A stretch of 64,000 nt of DNA from assembly GCA_001051155.2 (NCBI GenBank), contig JYIP02000008.1, positions 2,356,001-2,420,000 on the forward strand, given 5' to 3'. A model generated the notes under the pieces. The model saw only the letters and a program-made list of their open reading frames with translations, was not told the DNA's origin and searched no databases. Positions 11,895 through 22,470 of the stretch are shown piece after piece. How positions within the stretch are numbered: position 1 is the first letter of the stretch; each line of letters begins with the position of its first letter. Both the position numbers and the translations under genes were made by a program. Source of the DNA: Chrysoporthe austroafricana. Its lineage: Eukaryota > Ascomycota > Sordariomycetes > Diaporthales > Cryphonectriaceae.

Positions 11895-13101
11895 ATGAGG
11901 CGAGCCCTCTTCCTGCTCTGGTCCGCCTTGACGGCGGGCGTCGAGAGCACTATTCAGGGTGAGCCTTGACCAACATCCTCATGTCTTGACGCCGAGCTTG
12001 CAAGCGAGATGACTGCCTTCCTCCCCCCACCCAGCGCCTCTCGTGTCGACAGTAAAGTAGAGTAAAGTGAAGAAAAGGAAAGGGAAAAAAAGTAAATGCC
12101 CCACCGGAAAACTAACATCCCGCTCGGCACCCAGTCACGACCAACAGCCCCCCGGCCGACGATGCCTCCGCCCCGCAGCTGATCCCCGTCCTCGTCGGCG
12201 GGACCTCGCTCGCCTTCACGCCCAACTCGGTGACGGCGCGCCCGGGCGACGTCGTCCAGTTCCAGTTCGGCGCCCGGAACCACTCCGTGACCCAGTCCCT
12301 CGAGGCCTCCCCCTGCCAGCCCATCGACGCCGCCAGCACCGCCGTCAACGGCGTGCACAGCGGCTTCATCGTGTTCGATGCTGCCGCCGCTACCGTCGGC
12401 ACCTTCGACGTCCCCGTCAAGGACACGAACCCCATGTTCCTGTACTGCGCGCAGGCCACGCACTGCCAGAGCGGCATGGTCATGGTGATCAACGGGTGAG
12501 TCTGTAGCATCTTTTTTTTTTCCCTCCCCTCCCCGGGTTGTACGTGATCGTCGCCCGCTGCTGCGTCGGCGGGAGGCCGAGCAGGGCGTGGGTGAACAGG
12601 ACAACGAAAAAACCCCCGGGCTAACCCTGACCCGCCGCCCGCAGCAACTCCGACGCCCTGATCTCCTATGCCAACGCGGCCGCCACAGCGGGGGCCAACA
12701 CCCCGGCGCAGGTCGTCTCGGGCGGCGTCGTAGCCGCGATCCCCATCGCCGACTCCGTCCTGGGCAACGCGTCCGCGCCCGCGCAGCAGGCCACCCAGAC
12801 CGTCACCATCGGCGGCGGCAGCGGGACTGCGACCGCGACCGTCACGGCGGCCGCCAGCGTCGTGGGCGGCGGGACCGCGACGGCCATCGCGACGGTGGTC
12901 GTCGGGCCGTCCGGCGCCGCCGCCACCACCGCCGGTGCAGCCGCAGCGGTCACGGGCGGCCTCCTGGCGAACGGGACGGGTGCGGGCGGGAACGTGACCG
13001 CGCAGCAGGTCACCGCCGCGGGTGCGGGCCGGCTGGGGAGCATGCTCGTCGCCGCCGGGGCGGTGGCCATGGGGACGGCATTGTGGACGGCTGGGTGTTA
13101 G
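11895..13101 (+). CDS. Secreted GPI-anchored cupredoxin-domain protein
   Basis: Three exons (11895-11958, 12135-12495, 12645-13101) with 176- and 149-bp introns give 293 residues. The first exon is the signal peptide (MRRALFLLWSALTAGVES). The second holds one plastocyanin-like cupredoxin fold. A likely copper His lies in FGARNHSVTQS, and the C-terminal loop reads YCAQATHCQSGM, that is Cys-x4-His-x4-Met, the type 1 copper spacing. The third exon is an Ala/Gly/Thr-rich low-complexity tail. It ends in a hydrophobic stretch (GSMLVAAGAVAMGTALW) consistent with GPI addition. Such proteins are common in fungal secretomes (often named extracellular serine-rich proteins) and their electron-transfer partner is unknown. 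Apart from a likely disulfide-forming Cys next to the copper His, the motif is complete, so copper binding is expected. It is convergent with STI1. Confidence 0.85.
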
Positions 13102-13615
13102 AGGGGAAGAAGGGAAGAAGGGAAGAAGAGGAAGCCTTGGCGGAAGGGGGCTCGGATCAGCCCCGCCGAGTAACAGGACCGACAGATCGGCTGGCCGCGG
13201 CCTTTGCTCTGTGTGAGGCTGCCGCAGCGATACCAAGTATTATTAGATTAATCCACCGGTACGGCCAATTACCAAACGAGGGCCGTCCGTTCACAAGCAT
13301 CGTGGTCTGTGAGTGAGATTCACGGATATTGATGATTCTGCAAAATCGCTGTTGGTACATACAGAAGCCCCGTCCAAAAAATTATGCTTCCTCTGCTTGC
13401 TCTGGTAAGTGCAGCAACAGCATGCTATGCAAAGCCACATGCAGATCTTCTCGGCTGAGAAATGTGCTCGTCGCTAGATGCGCCGCCAATGTCATGTTCA
13501 TTTTCTTGAATCGGAATTAGGGTATGATCGTCTCGTCGTAGGTTGCCCTCCCCATCCATACTGTCCAGAGCTCGCCAGTGACCTTTCTTTACCCTGCCCT
13601 GCGGCCTCACCAAGC
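13102..13615. other. Convergent intergenic region, cupredoxin gene / STI1
   Basis: About 500 bp between two 3' ends. It begins with a purine-rich GGGAAGAA repeat after the cupredoxin stop, and the rest is non-repetitive. No gene seen. Confidence 0.6.
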
Positions 13616-15516
13616 TCAACCAACGCGAATAACGCCGGCAGCGATCAGCTTCTGGATCTTGGAGCGCACACCGGCGTTCTTCATGTGCTCGCGGAGGGCA
13701 CCAGGGTCGGACTGGGCCTGCTGCAGGATGGACTGCATGACGGGGTCTTGCATGATGCTCATGATCTGTTCACACATGTCAGTCAGGGTATCCTTTCATC
13801 TAGTTCGGGTTCCCAGGGTGCCACTCACGTCAGGGTCCTGCATGATTCTTTCCCTGGTCTGCGCCTCGGTTTCGTTCTCCCGCTTCTCGTACATCTTCAT
13901 CAGCGCCTTCTGCGACTGCTGCTCGATCTCCTTGGCATTCGCACCGCCATGGTGCTCAGCGTCGACCTGCGTAGCCTCCTCGCATGCGTCCAGGCAGTCC
14001 GAGTACCGCTTCATCATGAAGAGGCACTGCGCCTTTCGGATGTACGCCCGGATGAAGGTCTTGTCCTTCTTGATGGCCGTGTTGCACTCGTCCAGGGCGC
14101 TGGGCAGTTCGCCGAGCTTGATAAGCGCGGCGGCCTTGTTCGAGTAGCTGCGGGGGTCCTCAGGGGCGCGCTTGGCCATGTCCTCATAAGCCTTGTACGC
14201 CTCGGTCCAGTCGCCCTTCTTGAAATATTCGTTGCCCTTGAGGCGGGCCTCCTCGGCCTTCTCCGGGTCGATGAGGGCCGACTTGGCCTCCTCAAGCTTC
14301 CTCTTCTCGGCGGCGCGGACCTTCTTCAGAGTCTCGGGCGTGCGGTGCTCGCGCAGAGACATGTTGTAGTACTCGATAGCCTTCTCCAGATCGCCCTGCT
14401 TCTCGTAGGCAGTGCCGATGCGGGCGTACGCCTTGGCGATCAGCTTGAAGTCGGCGTAGATCTCGCGGCCTTCGTCGACGGCTTTTGTGCAGGCCTTGAT
14501 ACACTCGTCGTAGTCCCCCTTCTCGAAGTAGGCGGCGCCCAGGTTGGTCAGGTAGGTGATGTCCTTGTGGGTCTCCCACGCCTTGGTGTAGTGTGCGATG
14601 GCGGCGTCAAAGTTGCGCTTCTTGTACTCGGCCGTGCCAAGCGCCTTCTCCTTGTCGGCCTCCTCCTTGGCCTTCGTCTTCACGATCGACTCCTCGTCCT
14701 CCTCCATAGGCTCGGGCTCGGGCTCCGGGGCCTTCTTGGCAGGCTCTGGCGCAGGCTTCTTGAGCTCAGGCATCTCCTCCTCCGCCTCCTTCGAGCCGGC
14801 ACCGCCGGCTGGGTCGGCATCGCCGGGCATGCCCATCTGCATGTCGACGCCCATCAAGACGCCCAACACCTGCAGGAACCTCGGGTCGCCCATCATCTCC
14901 TGGAAGTCCAGAGACTTGGGGTTTTGTTGGATCTGCTGGATCTTCTGCATGAAAGAGGCATCGGAGAGAAGGGAACTCGTCTTGGGGTTCGACGCAAGCT
15001 TGGCGATGAGATTCGGGTCGTTGAACATCTGGCCCAGGCCGCCCATAGGGTCAGCCATGGGGTCTTGTGGTGGCTGCTGCATGGCCTTCTCGATGTTGAG
15101 GATGTCGTTCTTCACGGCAGCGTTGGAGGGGTCAAGCTCGGACGCCTTCTTGTAGGCCTCGAGGGCGCCAGGGAGGTCACGCTTCCCGTGGAGGGCAGCA
15201 CCCTTCCGGCTCCAGCCCTTGGGCCAGTCCGGCTTGAGCTCTGTGGTCTTCTCGGCATCCTGCAGGGCGTTGTCGTAGTCCCTCTTGGAGGCGTAGGCGG
15301 CGGAGCGGTTGCTGTAGAGGATGTGGTTTTCGGGCGTCAGGGCAATGGCCTGGGTGAATTTGTCGCTGCCAGGAGAAGGGTCAGAGACGTGCTCGAGCCA
15401 CTGTCAGGGACGACGAGCGCCGGGGGTCCCGGGACAGATACTTACACAGCCTCGTCAAAGTTCTTTGCGGCAATGGCCTTGTTGCCCAGAGCTTTCAGCT
15501 CGTCAGCGGTCGACAT
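13616..15516 (-). CDS. sti1: STI1/Hop Hsp70-Hsp90 co-chaperone
   Basis: Three exons on the minus strand (15516-15446, 15365-13829, 13765-13616) with 80- and 63-bp introns encode 585 residues, the usual fungal STI1 length. It hands client proteins from Hsp70 to Hsp90 in the cytosol. The start MSTADELKALGNKA opens the first TPR block (about 1-115). A DP1 region follows, with the Met/Gln-rich NDPNLIAKLASNPKT and MGDPRFLQVLGVLMG. An acidic/proline linker (KKAPEPEPEPMEEDEE) leads to TPR2A (AEYKKRNFDAAIAHY, about 265-385) and TPR2B (KGNEYFKKGDWTEA, about 395-515). The DP2 domain (IMQDPD, IMSIMQDPVMQSILQ) includes the last exon, which ends KLIAAGVIRVG. Without the terminal intron the frame runs into a false C-terminus. 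A long open frame on the opposite strand is a codon-bias shadow. Confidence 0.96.
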
Positions 15517-15913
15517 CTTGGATGGTTGGTAACTCGTGCGGTGAGTTTCAGATTGAGATGGTGAGGGGATCAATCAATCAACGTGGGAGGTGAGACGCAG
15601 AGTTATCGCGTGAGGAGTGGTATGAGGACTCCGAAGAAGAGAGGAAAAAACCCCGGCTGGGCAGACCTGAAAACTGGCGATGGTGCGTGGCAGGCAACAG
15701 AAGCAGCTGCTTTGGAGATTTCTAGGCGCTTCCACGGTCCTTCTGACGTTCAGGTCGCTAGGCACGCTAGAGTGCTGTAGGTGCGGGGCACCCCGAGTAC
15801 TCGACAAGGCCCCTGTCCCTGTCAGGAGCTTGGGCCCTCCCCGCGCTGCCGACCACGATGCCGGGCTTACACGTCGAGCTTCTTAAAAAAGACAAAAAGG
15901 TGCCAACGACTCC
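15517..15913. other. STI1 promoter region
   Basis: About 400 bp upstream of STI1. I looked for alternating nGAAn/nTTCn heat-shock elements; TTC and GAA triplets occur but no convincing three-unit array is present. The distal end carries two T-runs (AAAAAAG and AAAAAGG on the plus strand) that would serve as Pol III terminators for the tRNA-like element beside it. Confidence 0.45.
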
Positions 15914-16021
15914 GCCGCACTGGGGAGTCGAACCGAGGCCTCGTGAGGCTGTTCAGAGGCTGATCAGGCAAGCGCTGAACAGTTATTCTGACAGATTAAC
16001 CGACCGCTCTGCCAAACAACC
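15914..16021 (-). tRNA. tRNA-like element with A and B boxes, class II-like arm; probably degenerate
   Basis: On the minus strand an A box TGGCAGAGCGGTCGG (16014-16000) and a perfect B box GGTTCGACTCC (15933-15923) sit at pre-tRNA spacing. T-runs follow about 15-35 bases after the end. A possible D stem (GCAG/CTGT), an anticodon stem TCAGA/TCTGA with a long intron-bearing loop, and a long variable-arm hairpin GCCT-CACG-AGGC can be drawn. The last is a class II (Leu/Ser) trait. However the loop would place AAC after U33, only two T-stem pairs form, and the 5' GGTTGTT does not pair with the 3' GTGCGGC. It is therefore either a decayed tRNA or a Pol III-promoter fragment. I do not assign an isotype. 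Confidence 0.4.
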
Positions 16022-18680
16022 TCAGGTGATAACCTGGCTTTTAGTCACGCTTATAGCGTCAAGTCAACGCGCCCCAGGGTTTTCACAGCAACCCAAGCCA
16101 ATAAAGATATAACAGGCCAGCATTAGTAATAATACGTATGGCCTTTCGCTGGATAGCAATGAGAACGTAATGGTCTTGGCTCAATAATCCTGGTAGAGGT
16201 GGAGAGAGTCCACGGCTGGCTGGCTGGGGTGATTAATTTAATGGTGAGGACTCGAGATCGCCAGTCAGCGCCCTGAAGCCCTCTTCTCCCCGGTCTCATC
16301 CTCATGCTACTGCAGATGGAGTTATTAGGCAAAACATTGAGGTTATTGCCAGCAGGCGGGTATGTAAACACAGCATAATCCTAGTAGCAGAGAGCCCCAC
16401 TCTCACCAGCCAAATGTCATAGCAGCGAAGATACTACGGCCTCCACAGTCGAGAAATGATCCCCGTAGCCAGTGGACATCTCTTTGCGGAAGGCCTTTAT
16501 ATACTATGGAGTAGCTTCATCTGCAGCCCTGGCCAGCCCGTCCCCGAAGGAGCCTATCTGCCTCACCATCCCGCCATATTTTTTCCATGTCAGGTATACG
16601 CTTCCAACGGTGGCAGCACATGGAGAAGCATGGATTCGACACCCTAAATTAGTGTGTGATGAGCTACTCGATTTGTTATATGTTTATGGAATATCCTTTC
16701 AGCCTCGACAGTTCCTTGCACAGCCAAAGTGGTCCCACCCAGCTGACATCCTCGTCGAAATCAGGTACTCTCAGACTCTCCTATATATATATGATTTGCA
16801 TTATAGATAACGGTATCATGCTAGCAGTCAAACTCCAGCTAAGTTTCAGTGGTGCAGCGGAGACACAACTTACTCTTGGCCTGTCTCATTTTTCGTCATA
16901 TGATATCTAGAAAGGCGTCCTTCTTCTCGCAATTTTCTCATTTCTCTCGTATCAAGATGTCTTAGTCTCACCATCTCACAAGATTACCGTCTTGCGGAAT
17001 GTAGGAAGGTACTGTCAACGTAGTTCCGGGGGTCGTAACTCGCAAGGCTCAAAGCCTATCTGCTGGGGGCATGATATCCACAATATGACCCAGCCATAAC
17101 TTCACATGACATGAGCTTGCACAAGGTGAGTGAGACTACTGGTGAGCATTCCATTGCATTTCATACCAAGGTTTCGGGTCGAAGTCCTCATAGCTCATCC
17201 TGCGTGCCCATCTGTTGGATACCCGAGTTTACTTTTCGAAGAAGCCCTCGGATCTGATCGTTCAGACAGCAGCCTGCCCGGTTCCAGCTATCGACAACCT
17301 CCTCGCTACATGATACAGAAGACAATATGCTTGAAGATAGTGACTGGCGCCGAGTGGTAGAGCTCTCGATTAGTGAGATAACAATATGGTAATGACCTAG
17401 CCCTCATCATCTCGCCAGTGCACCCGGTCAACAATGGGCTCACATTCGTCCACTGACACAGGCATGGTCGATACCAGGGATATATAGACCCTGAGGGCCT
17501 CGGCGAAGCTTATGATATGACAAGATCGTGTCAATACAAAAGGTGATTCTGAGATCCTAGCTTCGATCCAAAGGGATCTTACATTTGCGAGGTGACTTAT
17601 GTCCTTGCACATGAATTTTAGTGGACTAGTCCCGGATACACCACTATTACCACAATATCTGCTTTCTAGAAAGACCTAGATTATCTTACAGTACCAGGAA
17701 GATACCTCTCATCCGTCTGACTCCGTCGCAAGGGTGAATGAGGAGGAATGGCCAGAAGACCTGAAGACAGCGCACAAGAGACGAGTCTAGAACTGATTTA
17801 CAGCTATTGATACTTTTAGAATCGGACATATCATGCTGGGGAGTACGTGAAAAACACAACTTTCGAGTAATGGCCTCAGAGAAAACGTACACAGACAAGT
17901 CACCAAGTACAGAATCAGCTGAGGAAGAGTTATATATAGAAGAGAACGGATTATTGGGTCACTGCATGGTATATTCATACTTTCGAAGACTTTTTCTCGA
18001 ATAATTGTGTCCAATCTCGTATCCAAACGGAATTCTTTGCTTACCTAGATGATAGCTCCTGATTTCTGTTGCCGTCTATCTCCTTCCACTAGCTGTAGCT
18101 CAGTTACTAGCCCAGTAGCAGCTCCAGATAGGGCTACGTAGGTATTATGAAGGTGAAATATAGTAGACGTTGCCATGTTTCGTCAGCAACCTATGACGAA
18201 TTCCGCTTGGTATGTGTCGCCGCACATGTTGCTCATCAAATGAAGAAGGTAGTCGGACCCTGCGCTAACCCTTCTAACCCTAACCCGATCTATTCCTCCT
18301 TTTTTTCTTTTTTCTTTGTGACCTGGGCGGCTCGCTCGATCTACGGCCACAGCACAGTCTCGAGAGGGCTTCCTCGACTCACATACCATACCACCACCAC
18401 TTGACGTCAGACCATGAGCCTGGGGTGCTGCCTACCACGGGGCATGCGCACCACCACGTGACGGCTGCCTGAAGTGACGAACCGCCATTCCGACTTAAAC
18501 CCTGTGGTGCAGGGATCGCAGTCTCCAGATCCCACATTCACTAGGCAGCAAAGAGGTTCAAGGGCCCGGCGGGTGGCACCGTTTCGACCTGCCGGCGACC
18601 TGCGTCTGTACACGTCTCATCAGCATCTGGAGATTTAAACATCGACCCCAGCCGTCTACCGAGCCTTCGCGCCGACCTAA
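16022..18680. other. AT-richer gene-poor stretch
   Basis: 2.6 kb that is visibly more AT-rich than the gene blocks (for example about 16600-18000), with frequent TA steps and only short interrupted frames. No transposase or reverse-transcriptase motif, long terminal repeat or terminal inverted repeat was recognised. The composition would suit an old, mutated repeat, but that is inference. A telomere-like CCCTAA fragment lies at 18265-18286. Confidence 0.5.
18265..18286. repeat. Short interstitial telomere-like CTAACCC repeats
   Basis: Three imperfect units of CTAACCC occur in a row (one carries two extra bases). The fungal telomere repeat is TTAGGG/CCCTAA. Too short to indicate a chromosome end. 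Confidence 0.6.
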
Positions 18681-20072
18681 CCGCAAGGCTCTCACGGCCG
18701 CCGCGAGGCTTCAGTCTCGCCCCGCCACGCACCGCGTCACACGACGGCCCCAGGGAACCGCCCTTGTCAGATCTCCCGAGCCCTCTCTACCCTAAAAGGG
18801 GCCCATCTGCACTCGCCGGGTGCGCCCGAGACGGGGAGACGAGACACCTGCTGTGCGGCGTTGACCCACCTTATCGCTGCGCTGGCACAGCACAGGGCGG
18901 CGTCAGCGGCTTGCTGCATGAGGCGAACTATACGTAGGATCTGTGCTACCGATCCAGGCTGGTGAGCCTCATCGCTCCGCTCGACACCCGCTCCATCAGA
19001 CCGTCCTGCACTAGGCCCGCAGACCCGCTGAGGAACGGGCAGGATGGCACCGTCGAACAAGGACAAGCGTGCCACTGCATATGATGATGAGACGACAGAT
19101 TCAGGCAGAAGCAAGCTGGAGGCTGGGTCCCCGCCATCCGTCCGCCGTCGCACGGGCAAATCATCAGCAGCGAAGGGCAAAAGGGCGATAGGCTCGCCTC
19201 GGGCCGGAGACGATGACGGGCCGGCGACGGCTTCGGCCTCAGAGGTCGAGGAACCGAAGAAGAAGCTTTGCGTGCGCCAGAAGCATGATGATCACGATGA
19301 GGAGGGCAGTGAGACTGCTTCGCCGTCGCCATCACCTCCCAAAAAGTCCAAGACGGATTCAACGAAGGCGGTGGTGGAGGACAGTGATGCTACTGCCTCG
19401 CCCTCGCCCTCGCCGTCTTCAAGGCGGTCGCAGACGGGCTTTAAGAAGGGGGTAACGTATGGCAGTGACGCCTCTACCTCGCCTCCGCGTAAAGCGTCTA
19501 GGTCGGCCGCTAAGGAGGTAGATAAGGACAAGGACGACGCTGTTTCACCATCTCCGTCTCGCTCACCTAGGAAATCGAAGACAGCGTCAACGAAGCGGAA
19601 GGTGGTGGGCAGTGATGATGCATCTACGCCCTCACCGCTGCCATCCCCTTCTCCACAACCATCGCCGTCACCCTCACGTTCCCCTTCCCCTCTTCCATCT
19701 CGCTCGCCCTCTCCAGAGCCGTCGTCTTCCACTCCAAAGAAGGGAGGGCTGGGCCGTCTAGGTGGCGTCAAGAAGGCCGAGGCAGCAAAGGAGAGAGCGG
19801 CAGCAAGAAGGTCGTCCTCACCAGCAAGTGATCAGTCTAAGCCGAGGATCGGCAGAATCGGCGCTATAGGGCGGAGCGCGAGGGCCGGCGGCTCGTCTCA
19901 GGCAGAACGACGATCGTCTCCTGCGCCTGGAGACAGTGACCCTGCAAAACCGGCTTCTGAGGAGAGGAAGGAGGAGACGGTGGAGGAGAGAGCTGATCGG
20001 AGGCGGGCTGAGCTTAAGAAAGAGTTGGAGAGGAAGGCCGCTATGGGCCCGGCGAAGAAGCGGAGGCTCTGA
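18681..20072 (+). CDS. XLF/Nej1-like non-homologous end-joining factor, 3' exons; 5' part unresolved or decayed
   Basis: The supported part is an open exon (18681-18961), a canonical 81-bp intron (GTGAGC...GGGCAG, 18962-19042) and a last exon 19043-20072. The TG before the donor and the G after the acceptor form one codon in the correct frame. The last exon is a long Ser/Pro/Lys-rich disordered tail with SPSPSP repeats. It has two short GGLGRLGG and RIGRIGAIG motifs and ends EERADRRRAELKKELERKA...KKRRL. This pattern matches the tails of sordariomycete Nej1/XLF proteins, whose basic end binds Ku. The first exon reads CQISRALSTLKGAHLHS and THLIAALAQHRA, similar in layout to the end of the XLF head domain and its following helix. 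The N-terminal head is not found in one frame: an XLF-like NIDPSRLPSLRADLTARL lies in another frame at about 18638-18691, beyond an in-frame TAA (18678-18680). Either a frameshift has broken the gene or I missed an exon arrangement. If the upstream part is not used, translation could only start at ATG 19044. Confidence 0.45.
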
Positions 20073-20241
20073 GACGCGAGCAATCCGCTTTGCTACTTGC
20101 AGAGATTCGAAGCAACGATCGACAGTGACATGACTTCGGGGATCGGGAAATCATTGAATATCTACATTACGAAGGACATCTGATCAGCCACGCTGATATG
20201 CAGATGTATGGTGTACTCGAAAACCAGCAATGGAGTTCCGC

Positions 20242-22470
20242 TCAGTTCGTTCCCAGCAGGCTCCCGGTGCAGTTGACGTCCAACGTCGAGTTATCCATGT
20301 TCAAGCAATACGCATCGTCCGTCCCCTTCGGGCTCAGGACGTTGATGTTCTCCGCCACGACGCCCGTGCAGACGTTCGTGCTCGAGCATAGGAACGCTGC
20401 GATGTCGGGCTCGTACTTGGTGCTCGTCGTGCCGTTCAGGTTCTTGATGGTCACGTTGGTGATGGTCAGCGGGCTGGGGTACTCGAGGCACAGCGTGATG
20501 TTGCTTTGGCCGTAGCACTGGGTGATCTCGATGGCGTAGTCGACGTTGTCGATATACATGCCGTCGTAGGTGATGTTGTTGACGCGGCCGTCGCCGCCTC
20601 CGCCCTGCAGGTCACCCGACAAGGCCGAGGGCGTGTTGGGCCAGACCTTGATGCGCGCGCCGTCCGACGCGTTGTGCATGCTGATATTTGTCACGTAGAC
20701 GTTCTCGACGATGTCGTACTCGCCAACGTACTGGCCCAACGAGCCGACGGAGATGCCGTGCGAGCCGTTGCACCAGAGCCCTTCGACCAGGATATTGGTG
20801 GAGTTGGGCTTAAAGGAGACGCAGTCTAGTGCGGCGGGTGGCATATGGTCAGCTCTGGGGTTGTTCGGCCCGGAGGACGGCGTGCTGGGTGACCGATACG
20901 GCGCTCGCATGGGCCAAGCCAGGTCTCGGCTCAAGATGGTTCACACAAGAGTGTTGGGAAGAAGGGATCACAGGGGAGGGGGGTTGTGTTTCTGACTCAC
21001 CATCGCCGTTGTTGATCACAGAGTCCATGATCGTGATGTCGGTGGAACGGTACGTATCCCAGCCATCCGTGTTCTTAGCCACATTGGCGCTCTTCGAGTA
21101 ACCCGAAATGTCGAAGTTGTTGAAGATCACATTGGTGGAGTTGGCAAGGAACGTGTAGTACTCTGGCGAGTACCTCAGGACAAGGTCCGACAGGATGCTG
21201 TTGTTCAGGCCGTCGATTCCAATGCTACGACAGGAGCCAATGATCAGCTCGAGCCCACCCACCCGCGAGAGGGACCATGGCGAGCAGAGCAGTGACTTAC
21301 AGGACCGGTCGCAGGATGTATTCGTCCTCGGCGTAGAGGTCATACCATACCTGACCGCTGCCATCAAGCGTGCCGCCTGGTGAAACACTCGTCAGCCTCA
21401 AAAGCTATGCATAAAGGCGCTGTCCGACTGCGGGAATTTTCTCCTGGTCTCGAGAGGCCGGATTGTGTCGCCCAGGGCGGACAAGACGGTGGGAAGGTGA
21501 ACGGGTGCTCCACCGGGGGATTTTCCCACGGGGTGAAGCCGCTGCCATCATGACGCCCGACGCCCTGTAACAGTTGCCTCGCCAATCTCGTCTCCCGTGG
21601 TATAAGGCGTCCAGAGCCCACCTAGCCCCTTCACCGGTCGCCTCAGCGCGGCTTGTGCGTCTGATGAATCACGCCGCCCATGTCAAATGGGACCTGTCAC
21701 GTCTGACGGCGGTGCCCTCACTGGAGGAACGGTGCACAGGTAGGCCCCCGGTTTCGAGACACGGCCGCAACTACTTTGTGTTCCAAGGCGACTGGCCCAT
21801 CCGAAGTGCAGAGCCCGCGCAGGTCCCAATCATGTCAAGCAGACGGTACCCACCTCCATAGATGAAGACGTCGTCTCCTCCAAGCTTGAAGAAACTTGTG
21901 ACGTTTTGGAAGACGAATGGAAACGAGTTCGCCTGCCAATAATCCGTGTCGTCGGTGAACTTGATAGTTCCCTGGATATCTATTGGACTGCAGGTCAGCG
22001 TTGCATTCTCGGCGTACACAGACTGCGCTGCGACTACCACAGCAGGTACGCGTTCACCTGGGCGCAGGGAAGGGGGAGTTGATGACGATCATCTTGCCCA
22101 GGACCCTGCGCCCCCCCGGAGTACAAGCATGGAGTGCAGGTCACATAGCTCGTTGGACAGGGAACTCACCGATGTCGATATGCCTGAGGAACGTCCAGTC
22201 CATAGCGGTGCCGACGGTGTAGGTCGTGTTCTTGGCGAAGAGCACATGGCCGCCATTGTTGCATTCGTGGTAGGCCGACAGGATGAAGGCCGAGTCGTCC
22301 GACCCGTTGCCGTGCGTCTTGACGGTACAGAACTTGGTCCGGGCTGGTGGGTGCGGCACGGGCAGCCTGGGCTGCCTGGGTGACGGTACAATGTGTGGCC
22401 GTGACGAATACGGCGATGCGGCGGCGCCAGCGACGGAGGCCAGCAGCGCAGCACACAGTGAGGACTTCAT
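20242..22470 (-). CDS. Secreted GH28 exo-polygalacturonase
   Basis: Five minus-strand exons (22470-22170, 21979-21854, 21376-21301, 21224-21001, 20825-20242) join in frame and give 436 residues. A signal peptide ([18 protein letters not shown]) begins the protein. The right-handed beta-helix of glycoside hydrolase family 28 follows. Catalytic landmarks are NTDGWD (219-224), DDC (242-244, with the intron splitting the first of these positions), [12 protein letters not shown] (263-274, catalytic His 265) and RIKVW (300-304). Many N-glycosylation sites (NST, NGS, NIS, NAS, NIT, NVT, NGT) are present. The enzyme releases galacturonate from the ends of homogalacturonan outside the cell. The exo-type is inferred from the HIDIDIQGT and [14 protein letters not shown] context shared with fungal exo-PGs. 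Exon 2 uses an acceptor a few bases inside the obvious one (AATAG), required to keep the frame. A gene-poor 8 kb lies upstream. Confidence 0.92.

Noticed and set aside
13478..15532. 684-codon open frame on the plus strand, antisense to STI1
   Set aside because: It is the frame complementary to GC3-rich STI1 codons, Leu/Val/Gly-rich without domains. STI1 on the minus strand explains the sequence fully, including splice sites.
15517..15913. Heat-shock elements in front of STI1
   Set aside because: Isolated TTC/GAA triplets are present, but no ordered array of three inverted 5-bp units was found by eye.
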